Shown here piece after piece: positions 17,387-25,883 of a DNA stretch of 40,291 bases. A program made the translations under genes and the position numbers. The DNA is taken from NCBI RefSeq assembly GCF_014199935.1, contig NZ_JACHOP010000034.1, positions 1 to 40,291 of the forward strand. Reading direction: 5' to 3'. Below the pieces are notes generated by a model that had not been told where the DNA came from, made no database searches, and worked only from the letters and a program-made list of their open reading frames with translations. The DNA comes from Methylorubrum rhodinum (GTDB lineage Bacteria > Pseudomonadota > Alphaproteobacteria > Rhizobiales > Beijerinckiaceae). The stretch's first letter is position 1. Each line of letters starts with the position of its first letter.

Positions 17387-17674
17387 ATGCGGATCATCGC
17401 GACGGCATCGGCCATGACGGTCGTGACCCTACTGAGCGTCGGGACGGCGGAGGCGAAGGGCTGCATCAAGGGGGCGATCATCGGCGGCGTCGCCGGGCAT
17501 TACCTCGCCGAGCGGGGCGTGGTCGGCGCGGTCGCCGGGTGCCTGGCCGGACGCGCCCTCGCGAACCGACAGGCACGGCGCCAGCGCGAGATCGATTACG
17601 GGTCGCGCGTCCAGCCCCGCGGCGCGGGCTACGGCGCCCCGCAGGGCTATCGGCAGCGCAGCTACGGCTATTGA
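17387..17674 (+). CDS. Small exported glycine-zipper protein
   Basis: A 95-residue protein with a signal peptide (MRIIATASAMTVVTLLS, cleavage probably after AEA near residue 23). Next is a glycine-zipper stretch, GAIIGGVAGHYLAERG followed by VVGAVAGCLAGRALA, which can insert into or associate with membranes. The tail is rich in Arg, Gln, Gly and Tyr. CTGGAGGA lies just upstream of the ATG. Proteins of this design are common, poorly characterised envelope proteins of Hyphomicrobiales. A strong terminator follows, so it is probably a single-gene unit. Confidence 0.75.
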   Translation: MRIIATASAMTVVTLLSVGTAEAKGCIKGAIIGGVAGHYLAERGVVGAVAGCLAGRALANRQARRQREIDYGSRVQPRGAGYGAPQGYRQRSYGY

Positions 17675-17683
17675 TCGATCGCG

Positions 17684-17708
17684 GGGGCGTCGCTGCGGCG
17701 CCCCTTTT
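17684..17708 (+). terminator. Rho-independent terminator
   Basis: GGGGCG at 17684 pairs with CGCCCC at 17699, followed immediately by TTTT, ten bases after the glycine-zipper gene stop. It separates that gene from the permease gene. Confidence 0.75.
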
Positions 17709-17777
17709 CCTTTGAGGCAACACTCTTGCTTCGTGCGCCCTGCCATGGCCCCCTGACGGGCCGATGCGGGGACCACG

Positions 17778-19154
17778 ATGACGACGCCTTCGACCGCGCT
17801 CGACAAGAGCCTCAACGCCTTCCATCTCTGGGGCATCGCCGTCGGCCTCGTCATCTCCGGCGAGTATTTCGGCTGGAGCTACGGCTGGGCCCAAGCGGGC
17901 ACGCTCGGGTTCCTCGTCACCACGGTCGCGGTCGCCGCGATGTACGTGGCCTTCATCTTCAGCTTCACCGAACTCACCACCGCGATCCCCCAGGCCGGCG
18001 GGCCCTTCGCCTACGCCTTGCGTGCCTTCGGGCCGACGGGGGCGGCGGTCGCCGGCTACGCCACGCTCATCGAGTTCGTGTTCGCCCCGCCGGCCATCGC
18101 GCTCGCCATCGGGGCCTATCTCAACGTCCAGTATCCGGGGCTCGACCCGAAGCACGCCGCGCTCGGCGCCTATCTCGTGTTCATGGGCCTCAACATCGTC
18201 GGCGTGCGGATCGCGGCGACGTTCGAACTCGTCGTCACCGTGCTGGCGGTGGCCGAACTCCTCGTGTTCATGGGCGTCGTCGCCCCGGCCTTCAGCGTGT
18301 CGAACTTCGTGGCCGGCGGCTGGGCCGGGCAGGACACGTTCAGCCCGGCCGCGCTCGGCGGCATCTTCGCCGCGATCCCCTTCGCGATCTGGTTCTTTCT
18401 CGCCATCGAGGGCGTCGCCATGGCGGCGGAGGAAGCCAAGGACCCCAAGCGTACGATTCCGATCGCCTACATCACCGGCGTGCTGACGCTGACCGCGCTC
18501 GCCTTCGGCGTGATGCTGTTCGCCGGCGCCACCGGCGACTGGAAGGCTCTGTCGGACCTCAACGATCCGCTGCCCCAGGCGATGAAGCGCGTCGTCGGCG
18601 AATCGAGCGGCTGGCTGCACATGCTGGTCTGGCTCGGCCTGTTCGGGCTCGTCGCCTCGTTCCACGGCATCATCATGGGCTATGCCCGCCAGATCTTCGC
18701 GCTGGCGCGGGCCGGCTTCCTGCCCGCCCTCTTCGCCCGGGTGCATCCGCGCTTCCGCACGCCCTATCTCGCGACGCTCGCGGGTGGCGTCGTCGGCATC
18801 GCCGCGATCTACAGCGACAGCCTGATCAGCGTCGCCGGGCAGTCGCTCACCGCCAGCATCGTCACCATGGCGGTGTTCGGCGCGCTGACCATGTACGTCG
18901 TCAGCATGCTCGCCCTGTTTCGGCTGCGCCGCAGCGAGCCGTCGCTGGCCCGGCCCTACCGGGCGCCGCTCTATCCCTACGCGCCGGCCTTCGCGCTCGT
19001 GATGGCGGGCATCTGTCTCGCGGCGCTCGTGGTCTACAACCCGCTGATCTTCGCGATCTTCGCCGCCGTGATGGTCGTCTCGGTCCTGCTGGCGCGCCTC
19101 CTGGGCAAGCCTGCGGCGGCAGGCCCGGTGTCGGCCCTCGATCCGGCGCTCTAA
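17778..19154 (+). CDS. Ethanolamine permease-like APC transporter
   Basis: A 458-residue inner membrane transporter of the amino acid-polyamine-organocation superfamily with about 12 hydrophobic segments. It resembles the ethanolamine permease (Eat) subfamily: the N-terminal WGIAVGLVISGEYFGWSYGW block, SFTELTTAIPQAGGPFAYALRAFGP, and IPFAIWFFLAIEGVAMAAEEA in the central helix region. It likely imports ethanolamine or a related amine for use as a nitrogen source (family-based). A glutamine amidotransferase-like gene follows nine bases later, so the two form an operon. Confidence 0.8.
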   Translation: MTTPSTALDKSLNAFHLWGIAVGLVISGEYFGWSYGWAQAGTLGFLVTTVAVAAMYVAFIFSFTELTTAIPQAGGPFAYALRAFGPTGAAVAGYATLIEFVFAPPAIALAIGAYLNVQYPGLDPKHAALGAYLVFMGLNIVGVRIAATFELVVTVLAVAELLVFMGVVAPAFSVSNFVAGGWAGQDTFSPAALGGIFAAIPFAIWFFLAIEGVAMAAEEAKDPKRTIPIAYITGVLTLTALAFGVMLFAGATGDWKALSDLNDPLPQAMKRVVGESSGWLHMLVWLGLFGLVASFHGIIMGYARQIFALARAGFLPALFARVHPRFRTPYLATLAGGVVGIAAIYSDSLISVAGQSLTASIVTMAVFGALTMYVVSMLALFRLRRSEPSLARPYRAPLYPYAPAFALVMAGICLAALVVYNPLIFAIFAAVMVVSVLLARLLGKPAAAGPVSALDPAL

Positions 19155-19163
19155 ACCCGACCC

Positions 19164-19913
19164 ATGCACATCGGCATCCTGGAAACCGGCCATCCGCCGG
19201 AGCGGCTCGGCGGGCGCTTTCCCTCCTACGGCGCGATGGTCGAGGCCCTGATCGGCGACGGCCATTCGTTCGAGTGCTTCGACGTGACCGCGGGGCGCTG
19301 GCCCGCGGCGCCCGATGCCTTCGAGGCCTATGTGATCACCGGCTCGCCGGCCTCGGTCTACGATCCGACCCCTTGGGTCGCCGACCTCCTCGCCTTCCTG
19401 CGCGACCTCGACCGCTCGACCAAGCTGGTCGGCCTGTGCTTCGGCCATCAGGCGCTGGCGCAGGCCTTCGGCGGCCGGGTGGAGCGTTCGGACAACGGCT
19501 GGGGCCTCGGTCTCCACGCCTATGAGGTGATCGAGCGCGCCCCCTTCATGGACGAGGGCGGAGCGATCGCGATCCCCGTGAGCCATCAGGATCAGGTCGT
19601 GGCCCTGCCCCCCGGCGCGCGGGTGCTGGCGGGCAGCGCCTTCACCCCCTACGGCGTCCTGGCCTACGCCGACCGCCCCGCCCTCTCGTTCCAGTGCCAC
19701 CCCGAGTTCCGCCCGGACTACGCCCGCGCGCTGACCGACGGCCACCGCGCGGGCGCGCAGAACCCGGCCCTGGTGCGCGACGCGCTGGCCTCGCTGGAGG
19801 CGAGCGCCGACAACGACCGGGTGGCAGACTGGATCCGCCGCTTCCTGAACGATGAGGCCTGCGGCCGAAGACCGGTGCACCCGACCGTCGAAGCGCTCGA
19901 CCCCTCATCCTGA
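19164..19913 (+). CDS. Class-I glutamine amidotransferase-like protein (altered C-terminus)
   Basis: A 249-residue cytosolic protein with the class-I GATase triad: C92 in GLCFGHQALAQAFGG, and H179 and E181 in FQCHPEFRPDY. It resembles stand-alone GMP-synthase-like amidotransferases or gamma-glutamyl hydrolases. Cotranscription with the permease suggests hydrolysis of a gamma-glutamylated amine (speculative). Homology appears to end at IRRFLNDEA near residue 231. The last 18 residues and the TGA come from adjoining DNA and from the 23-bp repeat at 19904, so the original 3' end was probably replaced. The catalytic core is intact and activity is plausible. Confidence 0.8.
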   Translation: MHIGILETGHPPERLGGRFPSYGAMVEALIGDGHSFECFDVTAGRWPAAPDAFEAYVITGSPASVYDPTPWVADLLAFLRDLDRSTKLVGLCFGHQALAQAFGGRVERSDNGWGLGLHAYEVIERAPFMDEGGAIAIPVSHQDQVVALPPGARVLAGSAFTPYGVLAYADRPALSFQCHPEFRPDYARALTDGHRAGAQNPALVRDALASLEASADNDRVADWIRRFLNDEACGRRPVHPTVEALDPSS

Positions 19914-19926
19914 GCCTGTCGAAGGA
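19904..19926 (+). repeat. 23-bp repeat, left copy (inverted relative to the right copy)
   Basis: Begins CTCATCCTGAGCCTGTCG and continues AAGGA. It is the exact reverse complement of 20787-20809, and the match ends at one base on each side. It supplies the stop codon of the amidotransferase gene and truncates the IS481 transposase from the other direction. From memory, this motif is widely dispersed in several alphaproteobacterial genomes (unchecked). Confidence 0.85.
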
Positions 19927-20634
19927 GCCATTGGTCTTGGGCGTAGAGGGGCGCGTCTTGCGATGCTGCACACCGTGCCGCTCGCAGGCTGCCTCGAAAG
20001 CGTCGGCTGTGAAGCAGGAGCCGCGGTCGGTGAGCCCGTGGGGGACCCGGAAGGGCAAGGCGTCGAGTGCGTCCGTGCAGAAGGCAACGGCCGAGGCCGT
20101 GGTCGCGTCATCCTTGACGGCGAGGTGCACATAGCGGGAGGCGCGGTCGAGGGCGACGGAGAGGGAGCGTTTGCGGGGGGAGCCGTCGCGGTCGCGGAGC
20201 TTGGGCAGGTGCTTCACGTCGACATGCACGAAGCCGACCTCGTCGTCCTTGAAGGTGCCGTGCGGCTTGCGGGTCTGCCCGGACGGCAGCAGCCGGTCGA
20301 GACCCTCCGCCTTGAGGATGCGATCGACGGCGTCCCGGTTCAGGTGCGGCAGGAAGTGGCTGACGACGAAGGTCAGCGCGTCGAGGGGGAAGCCGGTGGA
20401 CCGGCGGAGCGCGCGCACGATGGCGCGCTCCTCATCGCTGGCGCGCCAGGGCAGCTTATGGGGTCGCGCCGAGCGATCCTGACAGGCATCAGGGCCGCGT
20501 TTGCGCCACTTGCGGATGGTCTTCGGTGGAAACGCCGTACGCTTGGCCGGCACGCCGGAGTTCTCGTTCGAGCGGGCGATCTCGGCGCGGACAGCCGGGG
20601 TGGTGCGGGCCTGGGGATGGATGGCGAGCATCAA
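19927..20634 (-). pseudogene. IS481-family transposase, truncated at both ends
   Basis: Reading leftward: an N-terminal helix-turn-helix part (AIHPQARTTPAVRAEIARS, PPKTIRKWRKRG, DRSARPHKLP) and the start of the integrase core with the first catalytic Asp (FVHVDVKHLPKL) and second (LTDRGSCFTADAF, where TDNG is usual). It stops at RPSTPKTNG, exactly where the 23-bp repeat starts, so the third catalytic residue (Glu) and the C-terminus are missing. The N-terminal end is fused in frame to an IS5-type fragment at about 20634. Inactive. Confidence 0.8.
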
Positions 20635-21165
20635 CTTGTCGGCGATGAGCACCTCGGCCTGCATGTCCGGCGGGAGACGGTCGGCCCCGACCAGATCATG
20701 GGCCTGACCGCCGCTGAGGCAGAGCCCGACCGGGTTGCCGAGCGCGTCGACCGGCGCGTGGATCCTGGTAGTCAGGCCGCCGCGGGTCCTTCGACAGGCT
20801 CAGGATGAGACGGCCGATGGCTTGGTCTGACCCAGCTTTTTTTGGGCGCCGGCACTATGCTGATGCGCACGCACGATGGTCGAGTCGATCATCGCATACT
20901 CGTTGTCGGCGTCTGCGCAGAGATGCCGGAACCCCCGCTCCCACACGCCCGACTGCGGCCAGCGACTGAAGCGGCGCTGCACCTTGACCCCGTCGCCGAA
21001 GCGCTCGGGCAGATCGCGCCAAGCAACACCTGCCCGATAGCGGTACACCACCGCCTCAACGAAAAGGCGGTTGTCCCTGGCCGTCACGCCGACCGAGCCG
21101 AGCCGGCCTGGAAGCAGATCCCGGATCCGATCCCATTGATCGTCACGAAGGACATAGCGGCGCAT
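20635..21165 (-). pseudogene. IS5-family transposase, interrupted and truncated
   Basis: OrfA begins at 21165 (MRRYVLRDDQWDRIRDLLPG) and reads through AVVYRYRAGVAWRDLPERFG and the first catalytic Asp in AMIDSTIVRAHQH to QTKPS. There, 25 or so bases containing the second copy of the 23-bp repeat break the frame. After the repeat the transposase resumes as GGLTTRIHAPVDALGNPVGL and LPPDMQAEVLIADK, then is replaced by the IS481 remnant. The expected uninterrupted sequence at the break is GRSRGG or similar, so the repeat looks inserted rather than part of the IS. Confidence 0.8.
20787..20809 (-). repeat. 23-bp repeat, right copy
   Basis: Exact reverse complement of 19904-19926. It sits inside the IS5-type transposase reading frame and separates QTKPS from GGLTTRIH, which are contiguous apart from a few residues in intact relatives. 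Confidence 0.85.
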
Positions 21166-21195
21166 CGATCGGCTCCAAATCGCCGACCGCTTGAA

Positions 21196-21468
21196 TCAAC
21201 ATCCCGCCCAAAGCGGAACCCTCGAAATGACGACAGGCCCTATATCGTTCTCGCGCCATTTCTGTATTGTTTCGGTGGTCGGCTCGTGCGGGTAGGCGTC
21301 ACGGCGCTGGTAGTGGCCTATTGCCGGGCAAGCATCACGGCAATCCCTGTCCATACGCAGCACATTCTCGACCTGCCTTCCGTCAAGAATTTCATAGAGA
21401 CGAAGTGGGTCGTCGATCAGTTCGGCTTGCTCAATCGCTGATTTGCTGAACAGAGGCGCGTATAGCAA
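21196..21468 (-). CDS. Unrecognised 90-residue protein (possibly truncated)
   Basis: A 90-residue frame on the minus strand with mixed charged composition (SKSAIEQAELIDDPLRLYEI, then RMDRDCRDACPAIGHY). No membrane segment, signal peptide or family is recognised. Its end abuts the IS5-type remnant, so it may be the 5' part of a gene cut by the insertion. The GC content is lower than that of the core genes. The start codon context is weak, and it may not be expressed. Confidence 0.3.
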   Translation of the reverse strand: MLYAPLFSKSAIEQAELIDDPLRLYEILDGRQVENVLRMDRDCRDACPAIGHYQRRDAYPHEPTTETIQKWRENDIGPVVISRVPLWAGC

Positions 21469-21657
21469 GGCCGAGAACTTGTATCGACTCTACCAGCTCG
21501 TCTCGGTGATCAGCATTCTCGGATCTTCGACGACGTCATGGCTTCGGGCGAACGAATCGATGCTGTTGCACATGTGGTTTCGGATGCAGGCAAGATTCAT
21601 TTCGTGCATCAAATACGCAAGCCGCAGATATAGTCTTATCGATGACTACGAGATTGT

Positions 21658-21742
21658 TGGTGCGGGCGGTCGGGGTCGAACCGACACTCCTTGCGGAACC
21701 GGATTTTGAGTCCGGCGCGTCTGCCAATTCCGCCACGCCCGC
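21658..21742 (-). tRNA. tRNA-Leu (anticodon CAA)
   Basis: Read on the minus strand: acceptor stem GCGGGCG pairing with CGCCCGC, a 5-bp anticodon stem CCGGA/TCCGG with loop CTCAAAA giving anticodon CAA, a long variable arm (TTCCGCAAGGAG), the T loop GGTTCGACCC, and an encoded 3' CCA. The length of 85 bases and the long variable arm fit a class II tRNA. Confidence 0.93.
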
Positions 21743-22052
21743 GCCGGCTTCGCTATACAGCGAACGATCAGCGCGCGCAACCATCAAGCTTTGACAGCGG
21801 GTATTTTTCGGCGAGAAGCCGCGACATTTTTCAGAATTCTGCCTTTGAGTTTCGACTTTCGAATATTAATCGCAGCATTATCGATGTTGTTTTTCAAGCG
21901 CCGGCCATGAAACTTCTCGATCATCTCGCCGCTAGTTCAGCAATTCACTGCTATTTGATAAATATTAGCCCCTTTCAGCAATCACATGCATATATATGTG
22001 TGTCACAGGCAGTAACAAGTGTGTATATGGCTATCGCGGTCGAATTGAGATT
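21743..22052. other. AT-rich gene-free stretch
   Basis: AT-rich DNA between the tRNA-Leu 5' end and the integrase remnant. It should include the tRNA promoter on the minus strand. I see no convincing reading frame. A short alternating run (catatatatgtgtg, near 21989) stands out. Confidence 0.4.
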
Positions 22053-22872
22053 TCATTCTTCCGGAATTGTGTTAATCAAATCACGAGTTGTATTGCCAAA
22101 TAGATAATCGGTCGGTTTGAGCTGCTTGCACTTGTGAACCCGTTCGTAGGGAAGCGCGGCACCGGGCATGCCTTTACAGTAGCCAACACCACAGTTGCCG
22201 CAACCCTCGATTTCCAGACTGCGCTGACCGCTGCCCTCGTCCTTGATGATCGTGACATCGCGATCTTGAAGCTGTGCTGATTCGTCGGGACGTAAGCCCG
22301 TATTGCCCATAAATAATACGTATTCATGGACCTGCTCGCAGACCTCACGCCAACGTTTCTTGGGTGGGCTTTCGCTCGTTCCCGCGTGGCTTCATAGAGC
22401 AGCTTGTATTCTTCGAGGGAGAACCACGCCTGATACTCGATTTTACTCGGAGTTTTGTACGATGCTGACATATCCGGCAGCGCTGAAATCCATACCTTGC
22501 AGTTGGCCGTTTTGATACCTGCCGCAGGGTGACATTTCTGCCGTGGATGGCCGCAGGTGCTGGTTTTTTTAGTTTGTTAATCTTATTATCTGTAATAGAA
22601 ATCTGCAGGTCAATGAGATATTATTGTACGGGTCTAGAAGCGACTTCGCACAAAGGCTTATCGCCGAAGAATGGCAGGAGGTGTACACGTATGCGCGCGG
22701 ATTTTTGCTCGACGTAATCGGCGTTGCGCTCGCCGAACGTGATGATTTCGTATTCGTGCAGCAAGGCTTCGGTGGCTTGCCGGAAGGTCGGGCCGGAGGG
22801 CGTTCGCCTGCGCTGCCTGTCAGACGGTGTGTCGGTTTCGACATTGGAAGGCTGGACAGGATTGTCCAGCAT
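22053..22872 (-). pseudogene. Tyrosine-type integrase, frameshifted and truncated
   Basis: Pieces of one phage/island integrase lie in order in different frames on the minus strand. The core-binding domain (FRQATEALLHEYEIITFGER, KSARIRVHLLPFFGDKPLCE) runs from 22872 to a stop at 22621. A linker piece (SKIEYQAWFSLEEYKLLYEA, TRERAKAHP) lies near 22440-22360. The catalytic Arg region (YVLFMGNTGLRPDESAQLQD, RDV) then continues to a TAA at 22053. The His-x-x-Arg and Tyr active-site blocks are absent. At least two frame changes make it inactive. It marks a former mobile element close to tRNA-Leu. Confidence 0.75.
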
Positions 22873-23039
22873 TTGGCCGCCGCGTCGGTCGTGTCCCTTG
22901 ACATGGTGGAGCTCGCTGAGGGCCACCACGATCACCGGCCAGGGCCGGATCGATCAGGCTGCCAGGGTGGGCAAGCCGACGAGGGGATCATCGCCGATCG
23001 CAGCGATGCTTTCCAGGGTCATGTTCCGCAACCAAACAA

Positions 23040-23486
23040 CTAGTGGAATGGCTTGGTCAGCCCGACTCGGATGCGCTCGTCGGCCGGAAGCGCGGTGCCG
23101 CCGTCCGCGCTCGCCGACGGGAAGGCATTCAACTGGTCCGGCGTGAAGTCGAGGACGGCGACGTGCTCGCCGAGGAGGGCGACGGCCTCGACCGGCACGG
23201 CGATCGGGCGGCTGCCGAGCCCGAGGAGCCCGCCGAACCGCACGACGACGTCGATGCGACCTTGCGGGTTTCGCACGATCGCGGCTACGCGGCCGAGCAC
23301 GGGCTGGGCGGGCACCGGCTCCAGCACCCGCCGCCCGATGAGATCCCCGACCCGCACCGGCTGGGGAAACCGGCGGGCGGACTTCTCAGACAGGGTGAGC
23401 GTCCCGGGCGCGGCCGGCGTGTCGGCGGCGGCGCCCGCGGCGCAGAGAAGGCCGATCACCAGGATCGAGGCATAACGCAGCGGCAT
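23040..23486 (-). CDS. Exported PRC-barrel-like protein
   Basis: A 148-residue protein with an N-terminal signal peptide (MPLRYASILVIGLLCAAGAA, cleavage near ADT). The mature part resembles a PRC-barrel domain: VGDLIGRRVLEP, VAAIVRNPQGRIDVVVRFGG, IAVPVEAVALLGEHVAV. Such domains bind other proteins or RNA in ribosome maturation and photosynthetic complexes; the exported forms are uncharacterised. GGAGG lies six bases before the ATG at 23486; a longer frame from 23549 would bury the signal peptide. It is divergent from the cytochrome b561 gene, and the shared 200-base intergenic region may hold both promoters. Confidence 0.7.
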   Translation of the reverse strand: MPLRYASILVIGLLCAAGAAADTPAAPGTLTLSEKSARRFPQPVRVGDLIGRRVLEPVPAQPVLGRVAAIVRNPQGRIDVVVRFGGLLGLGSRPIAVPVEAVALLGEHVAVLDFTPDQLNAFPSASADGGTALPADERIRVGLTKPFH

Positions 23487-23689
23487 GCGGCCCTCCGTGA
23501 CGGCCGTCGGCGAACTGGGTGACGGCCCGTCCGCAGACCGGCCGATCATCGTCCGGACGGGTCATTTCTGGCAAGCGGCCGTCCCTGGCGAAACGATGAC
23601 ATTTGAGCATCGGGAAGATCAGAAAACGTCATCAATCTTCGCTCGGCAGCGATGGTAACCAAGCGGGGCCACCGGACGAAAGGACCGTC

Positions 23690-24349
23690 ATGAGCGCCTC
23701 GAATCCCATTGATGCCGCCCCCGGCGGCCGACGCCTTCATCCCTGGCCGGTCCGGATCATGCATTGGATCAATGCAGGAGCGATGATCGTGATGATCGGT
23801 TCGGGCTGGGGCATCTACAACGACTCGGTCATCGTCCACGGCCTGTACTTCCCGCAGGCCGTGCGGATCGGCTCGTGGGCGGCCGAGAGCCTGCTCTGGC
23901 ACTTCGCCGCCATGTGGGTGCTGGCCCTGAACGGCCTCGCCTACCTGATCTACGGCTTCGCGACCGGACGGTTCCGCGAGCGGCTGCTGCCGATCCGGGT
24001 CGCCGACGTGATCGCGACCGTGCGCGAGACCCTGCTGTTCAAGATCGCGCACGACGACCTGACCGTCTACAACGCGGTCCAGAAGATCCTCTACATCGTC
24101 GCGATCCTCGCGGGCGTGCTGCAGGTGATCACCGGCCTCGCGATCTGGAAGCCCGTGCAGTTCTCCGGGCTCGTCGAGCTGTTCGGCGGCTTCCAGGGGG
24201 CGCGGCTGGCGCATTTCCTCGGCATGGCCGTCCTCGTCGGCTTCCTCGCCGTCCACGTGACGCTGGCGCTGCTCGTGCCACAGACCATCCGGGCGATGCT
24301 GACCGGCGGCCCGCGCCTGCGCGCACCGGGCGCGGGAGGTTCCCGATGA
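23690..24349 (+). CDS. Cytochrome b561-type membrane haem protein
   Basis: A 219-residue inner membrane protein with four main hydrophobic segments and haem-ligand histidines in RIMHWINAGAM near the N-terminus, LLWHFAAMW, ARLAHFLGMA and AVHVTLALL. This is the pattern of the cytochrome b561 / Ni-Fe hydrogenase b-type family. It likely passes electrons between the quinone pool and the molybdoenzyme encoded next, which it overlaps by four bases (ATGA). GAAAGGA precedes the ATG at 23690. It heads a long plus-strand run of tightly spaced genes. Confidence 0.85.
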   Translation: MSASNPIDAAPGGRRLHPWPVRIMHWINAGAMIVMIGSGWGIYNDSVIVHGLYFPQAVRIGSWAAESLLWHFAAMWVLALNGLAYLIYGFATGRFRERLLPIRVADVIATVRETLLFKIAHDDLTVYNAVQKILYIVAILAGVLQVITGLAIWKPVQFSGLVELFGGFQGARLAHFLGMAVLVGFLAVHVTLALLVPQTIRAMLTGGPRLRAPGAGGSR

Positions 24350-25119
24350 GATCGCCGTTCCGTCCGAAGGTGCTCCCGGATCCGCGCATCCTCGACGACC
24401 ACGGGCCGGAAATTCGCGCGCTGGAGCGGCGCGGCTTTCTGCGCGGCGGGCTCTCGCTCGGCGCGCTGACGATGCTGACGGGATGCGACGTCGGCGATTC
24501 CACCGCGATCGGCAAGGCGCTGCGGGCGGTCTCGTCCTTCAACGACGGGGTCCAGGCCGCGCTGTTCGATCCCGACAAGCTCGCGCCGGAATATCCGGAA
24601 AGCATGGTCCTGAAGCCGCCGCGCTTCAACGCCTACTACCCGATCGAGGAGGTGAAGCCGGTCGACGGCGAGACCTGGCGCCTCGAAGTTGCGGGCCTCG
24701 TCGAGAGCAAGCGCCCCTGGACGCGCTCCGACATCGCCGCGCTGCCGGAGAAGGAGATCATCATCCGTCACATCTGCGTCGAGGGCTGGGACTATATCGG
24801 CCAGTGGTCCGGCGTGCCCCTGCGGACCTTCCTCGAACGGATCGGCGCCGACCTGAAGGCCAAGTACGTGTCCTTCCTGACCGCCGACGACTATCCGAGC
24901 AGCATCGACATGGCGACCGCCCTGCACCCGCAGACGCTGCTCGCGACCAAGTACGCCCGCGAGACGCTGCCCGACCCGTTCGGCTATCCCCTGCGCCTGC
25001 GCACGTCGACGAAGCTCGGCTTCAAGAACCCCAAATGGATCACCGCGATCGAGGTGGGCAACGTCTATCGGCCGGGCTACTGGGAGAGCCGGGGCTTCAA
25101 CTGGCACAGCGGCCTGTGA
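24346..25119 (+). CDS. Tat-exported molybdopterin oxidoreductase (sulfite oxidase/MsrP-like)
   Basis: A 257-residue protein of the sulfite oxidase fold. A twin-arginine motif at R28-R29 (ERRGFLRGG) precedes a hydrophobic stretch ending in LTGC, so it may be exported by Tat and possibly lipidated at C47. The molybdenum-ligand cysteine is C144 in RHICVEGWDYIGQWSGV, and LRLRTSTKLGFKNPKWI is the conserved C-terminal block. With the haem partner upstream it resembles the MsrPQ (YedYZ) layout, but the partner is a b561 rather than MsrQ. The substrate is unknown. The stop overlaps the GTG start of the next gene. Confidence 0.85.
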   Translation: MRSPFRPKVLPDPRILDDHGPEIRALERRGFLRGGLSLGALTMLTGCDVGDSTAIGKALRAVSSFNDGVQAALFDPDKLAPEYPESMVLKPPRFNAYYPIEEVKPVDGETWRLEVAGLVESKRPWTRSDIAALPEKEIIIRHICVEGWDYIGQWSGVPLRTFLERIGADLKAKYVSFLTADDYPSSIDMATALHPQTLLATKYARETLPDPFGYPLRLRTSTKLGFKNPKWITAIEVGNVYRPGYWESRGFNWHSGL

Positions 25120-25883
25120 GCGGGGCGGGCGCCCCCACGGCCCGCGGCGTTCCGGCTCCCAGCTGCGCCGTCGGCATCATGGCCAAGGCCCCCCGGGCCG
25201 GCCGCTCCAAGACCCGCCTGTGCCCGCCCCTGACCGGTGAGGAGGCCGCCGCGCTCAGCGGCGCCTTCCTGCGCGACACCGCCTCGAACGTCCGCGCTGC
25301 CGCGCGGCTGGCGCCGATCGCGGCCTACGCGGCCTACGCGCCGCTCGGGACCGAAGCACTGGTCGCGGCCCATGTCGGCGACGGCACCCAGCTCGTCCTC
25401 GCCGACGGCTCGCCGCCGATGCCCGCGCGCGTGCAGGGCTTCGGCCGCTGCCTGCTCCACGCCGTCCAGGGGATGCTCGATGCCGGCCACGCGGCGGCCT
25501 GCGTGCTCAGTTCCGACATCCCGACCCTGCCGACCCGCCTCATCGTCGCGGCGGCCCGCCACCTGCTGAGGCCCGGCGACCGGGCCGTGCTCGGCGCCTG
25601 CGACGACGGCGGCTACTACCTGCTGGGGCTCAAGGCGCCCCATGCCGAGATGTTCGCCGACATCGCCTGGAGCACGGATTCGGTGGCGGCTGCGACCCGG
25701 GATCGGGCCCGGGCGATCGGCCTCGACCTCGTCGAACTCGACCCCTGGTACGACGTGGACGACGCGCCCTCCCTCGGCTTGCTGCTGGCCGAGACCGGGG
25801 GCTACGCCGCTCCCGCGACGCGGGCTGTGATCGACCGGCTCGGCCTGCGGGAGCGGCTGGCCGAGAGGGCGGGCGCGGCATGA
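25116..25883 (+). CDS. TIGR04282-type transferase (DUF2064, GT-A/CofC-like fold)
   Basis: A 255-residue cytosolic protein with the nucleotidyl/glycosyltransferase GT-A signature MAKAPRAGRSKTRLCPPLT near residues 22-40, VLSSDIPTLPTRLI in the middle, and GACDDGGYYLLGL, characteristic of the family that TIGRFAMs names 'transferase 1, rSAM/selenodomain-associated'. It probably activates or transfers a sugar or similar group from a nucleotide donor. The GTG at 25116 overlaps the upstream TGA (GTGA); the next ATG (25179) would cut into the conserved N-terminal strand. The stop overlaps the next gene. Its neighbours include a radical SAM protein and a second glycosyltransferase. Confidence 0.8.
   Translation: MSGAGAPTARGVPAPSCAVGIMAKAPRAGRSKTRLCPPLTGEEAAALSGAFLRDTASNVRAAARLAPIAAYAAYAPLGTEALVAAHVGDGTQLVLADGSPPMPARVQGFGRCLLHAVQGMLDAGHAAACVLSSDIPTLPTRLIVAAARHLLRPGDRAVLGACDDGGYYLLGLKAPHAEMFADIAWSTDSVAAATRDRARAIGLDLVELDPWYDVDDAPSLGLLLAETGGYAAPATRAVIDRLGLRERLAERAGAA

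Noticed and set aside
17478..19880. An 800-residue open frame on the minus strand
   Set aside because: It is antisense to the permease and amidotransferase genes, both of which have clear motifs. The frame is a high-GC shadow.
22624..23043. A 139-residue frame on the plus strand over the integrase region
   Set aside because: It is antisense to recognisable integrase core-binding sequence and has no motifs of its own.
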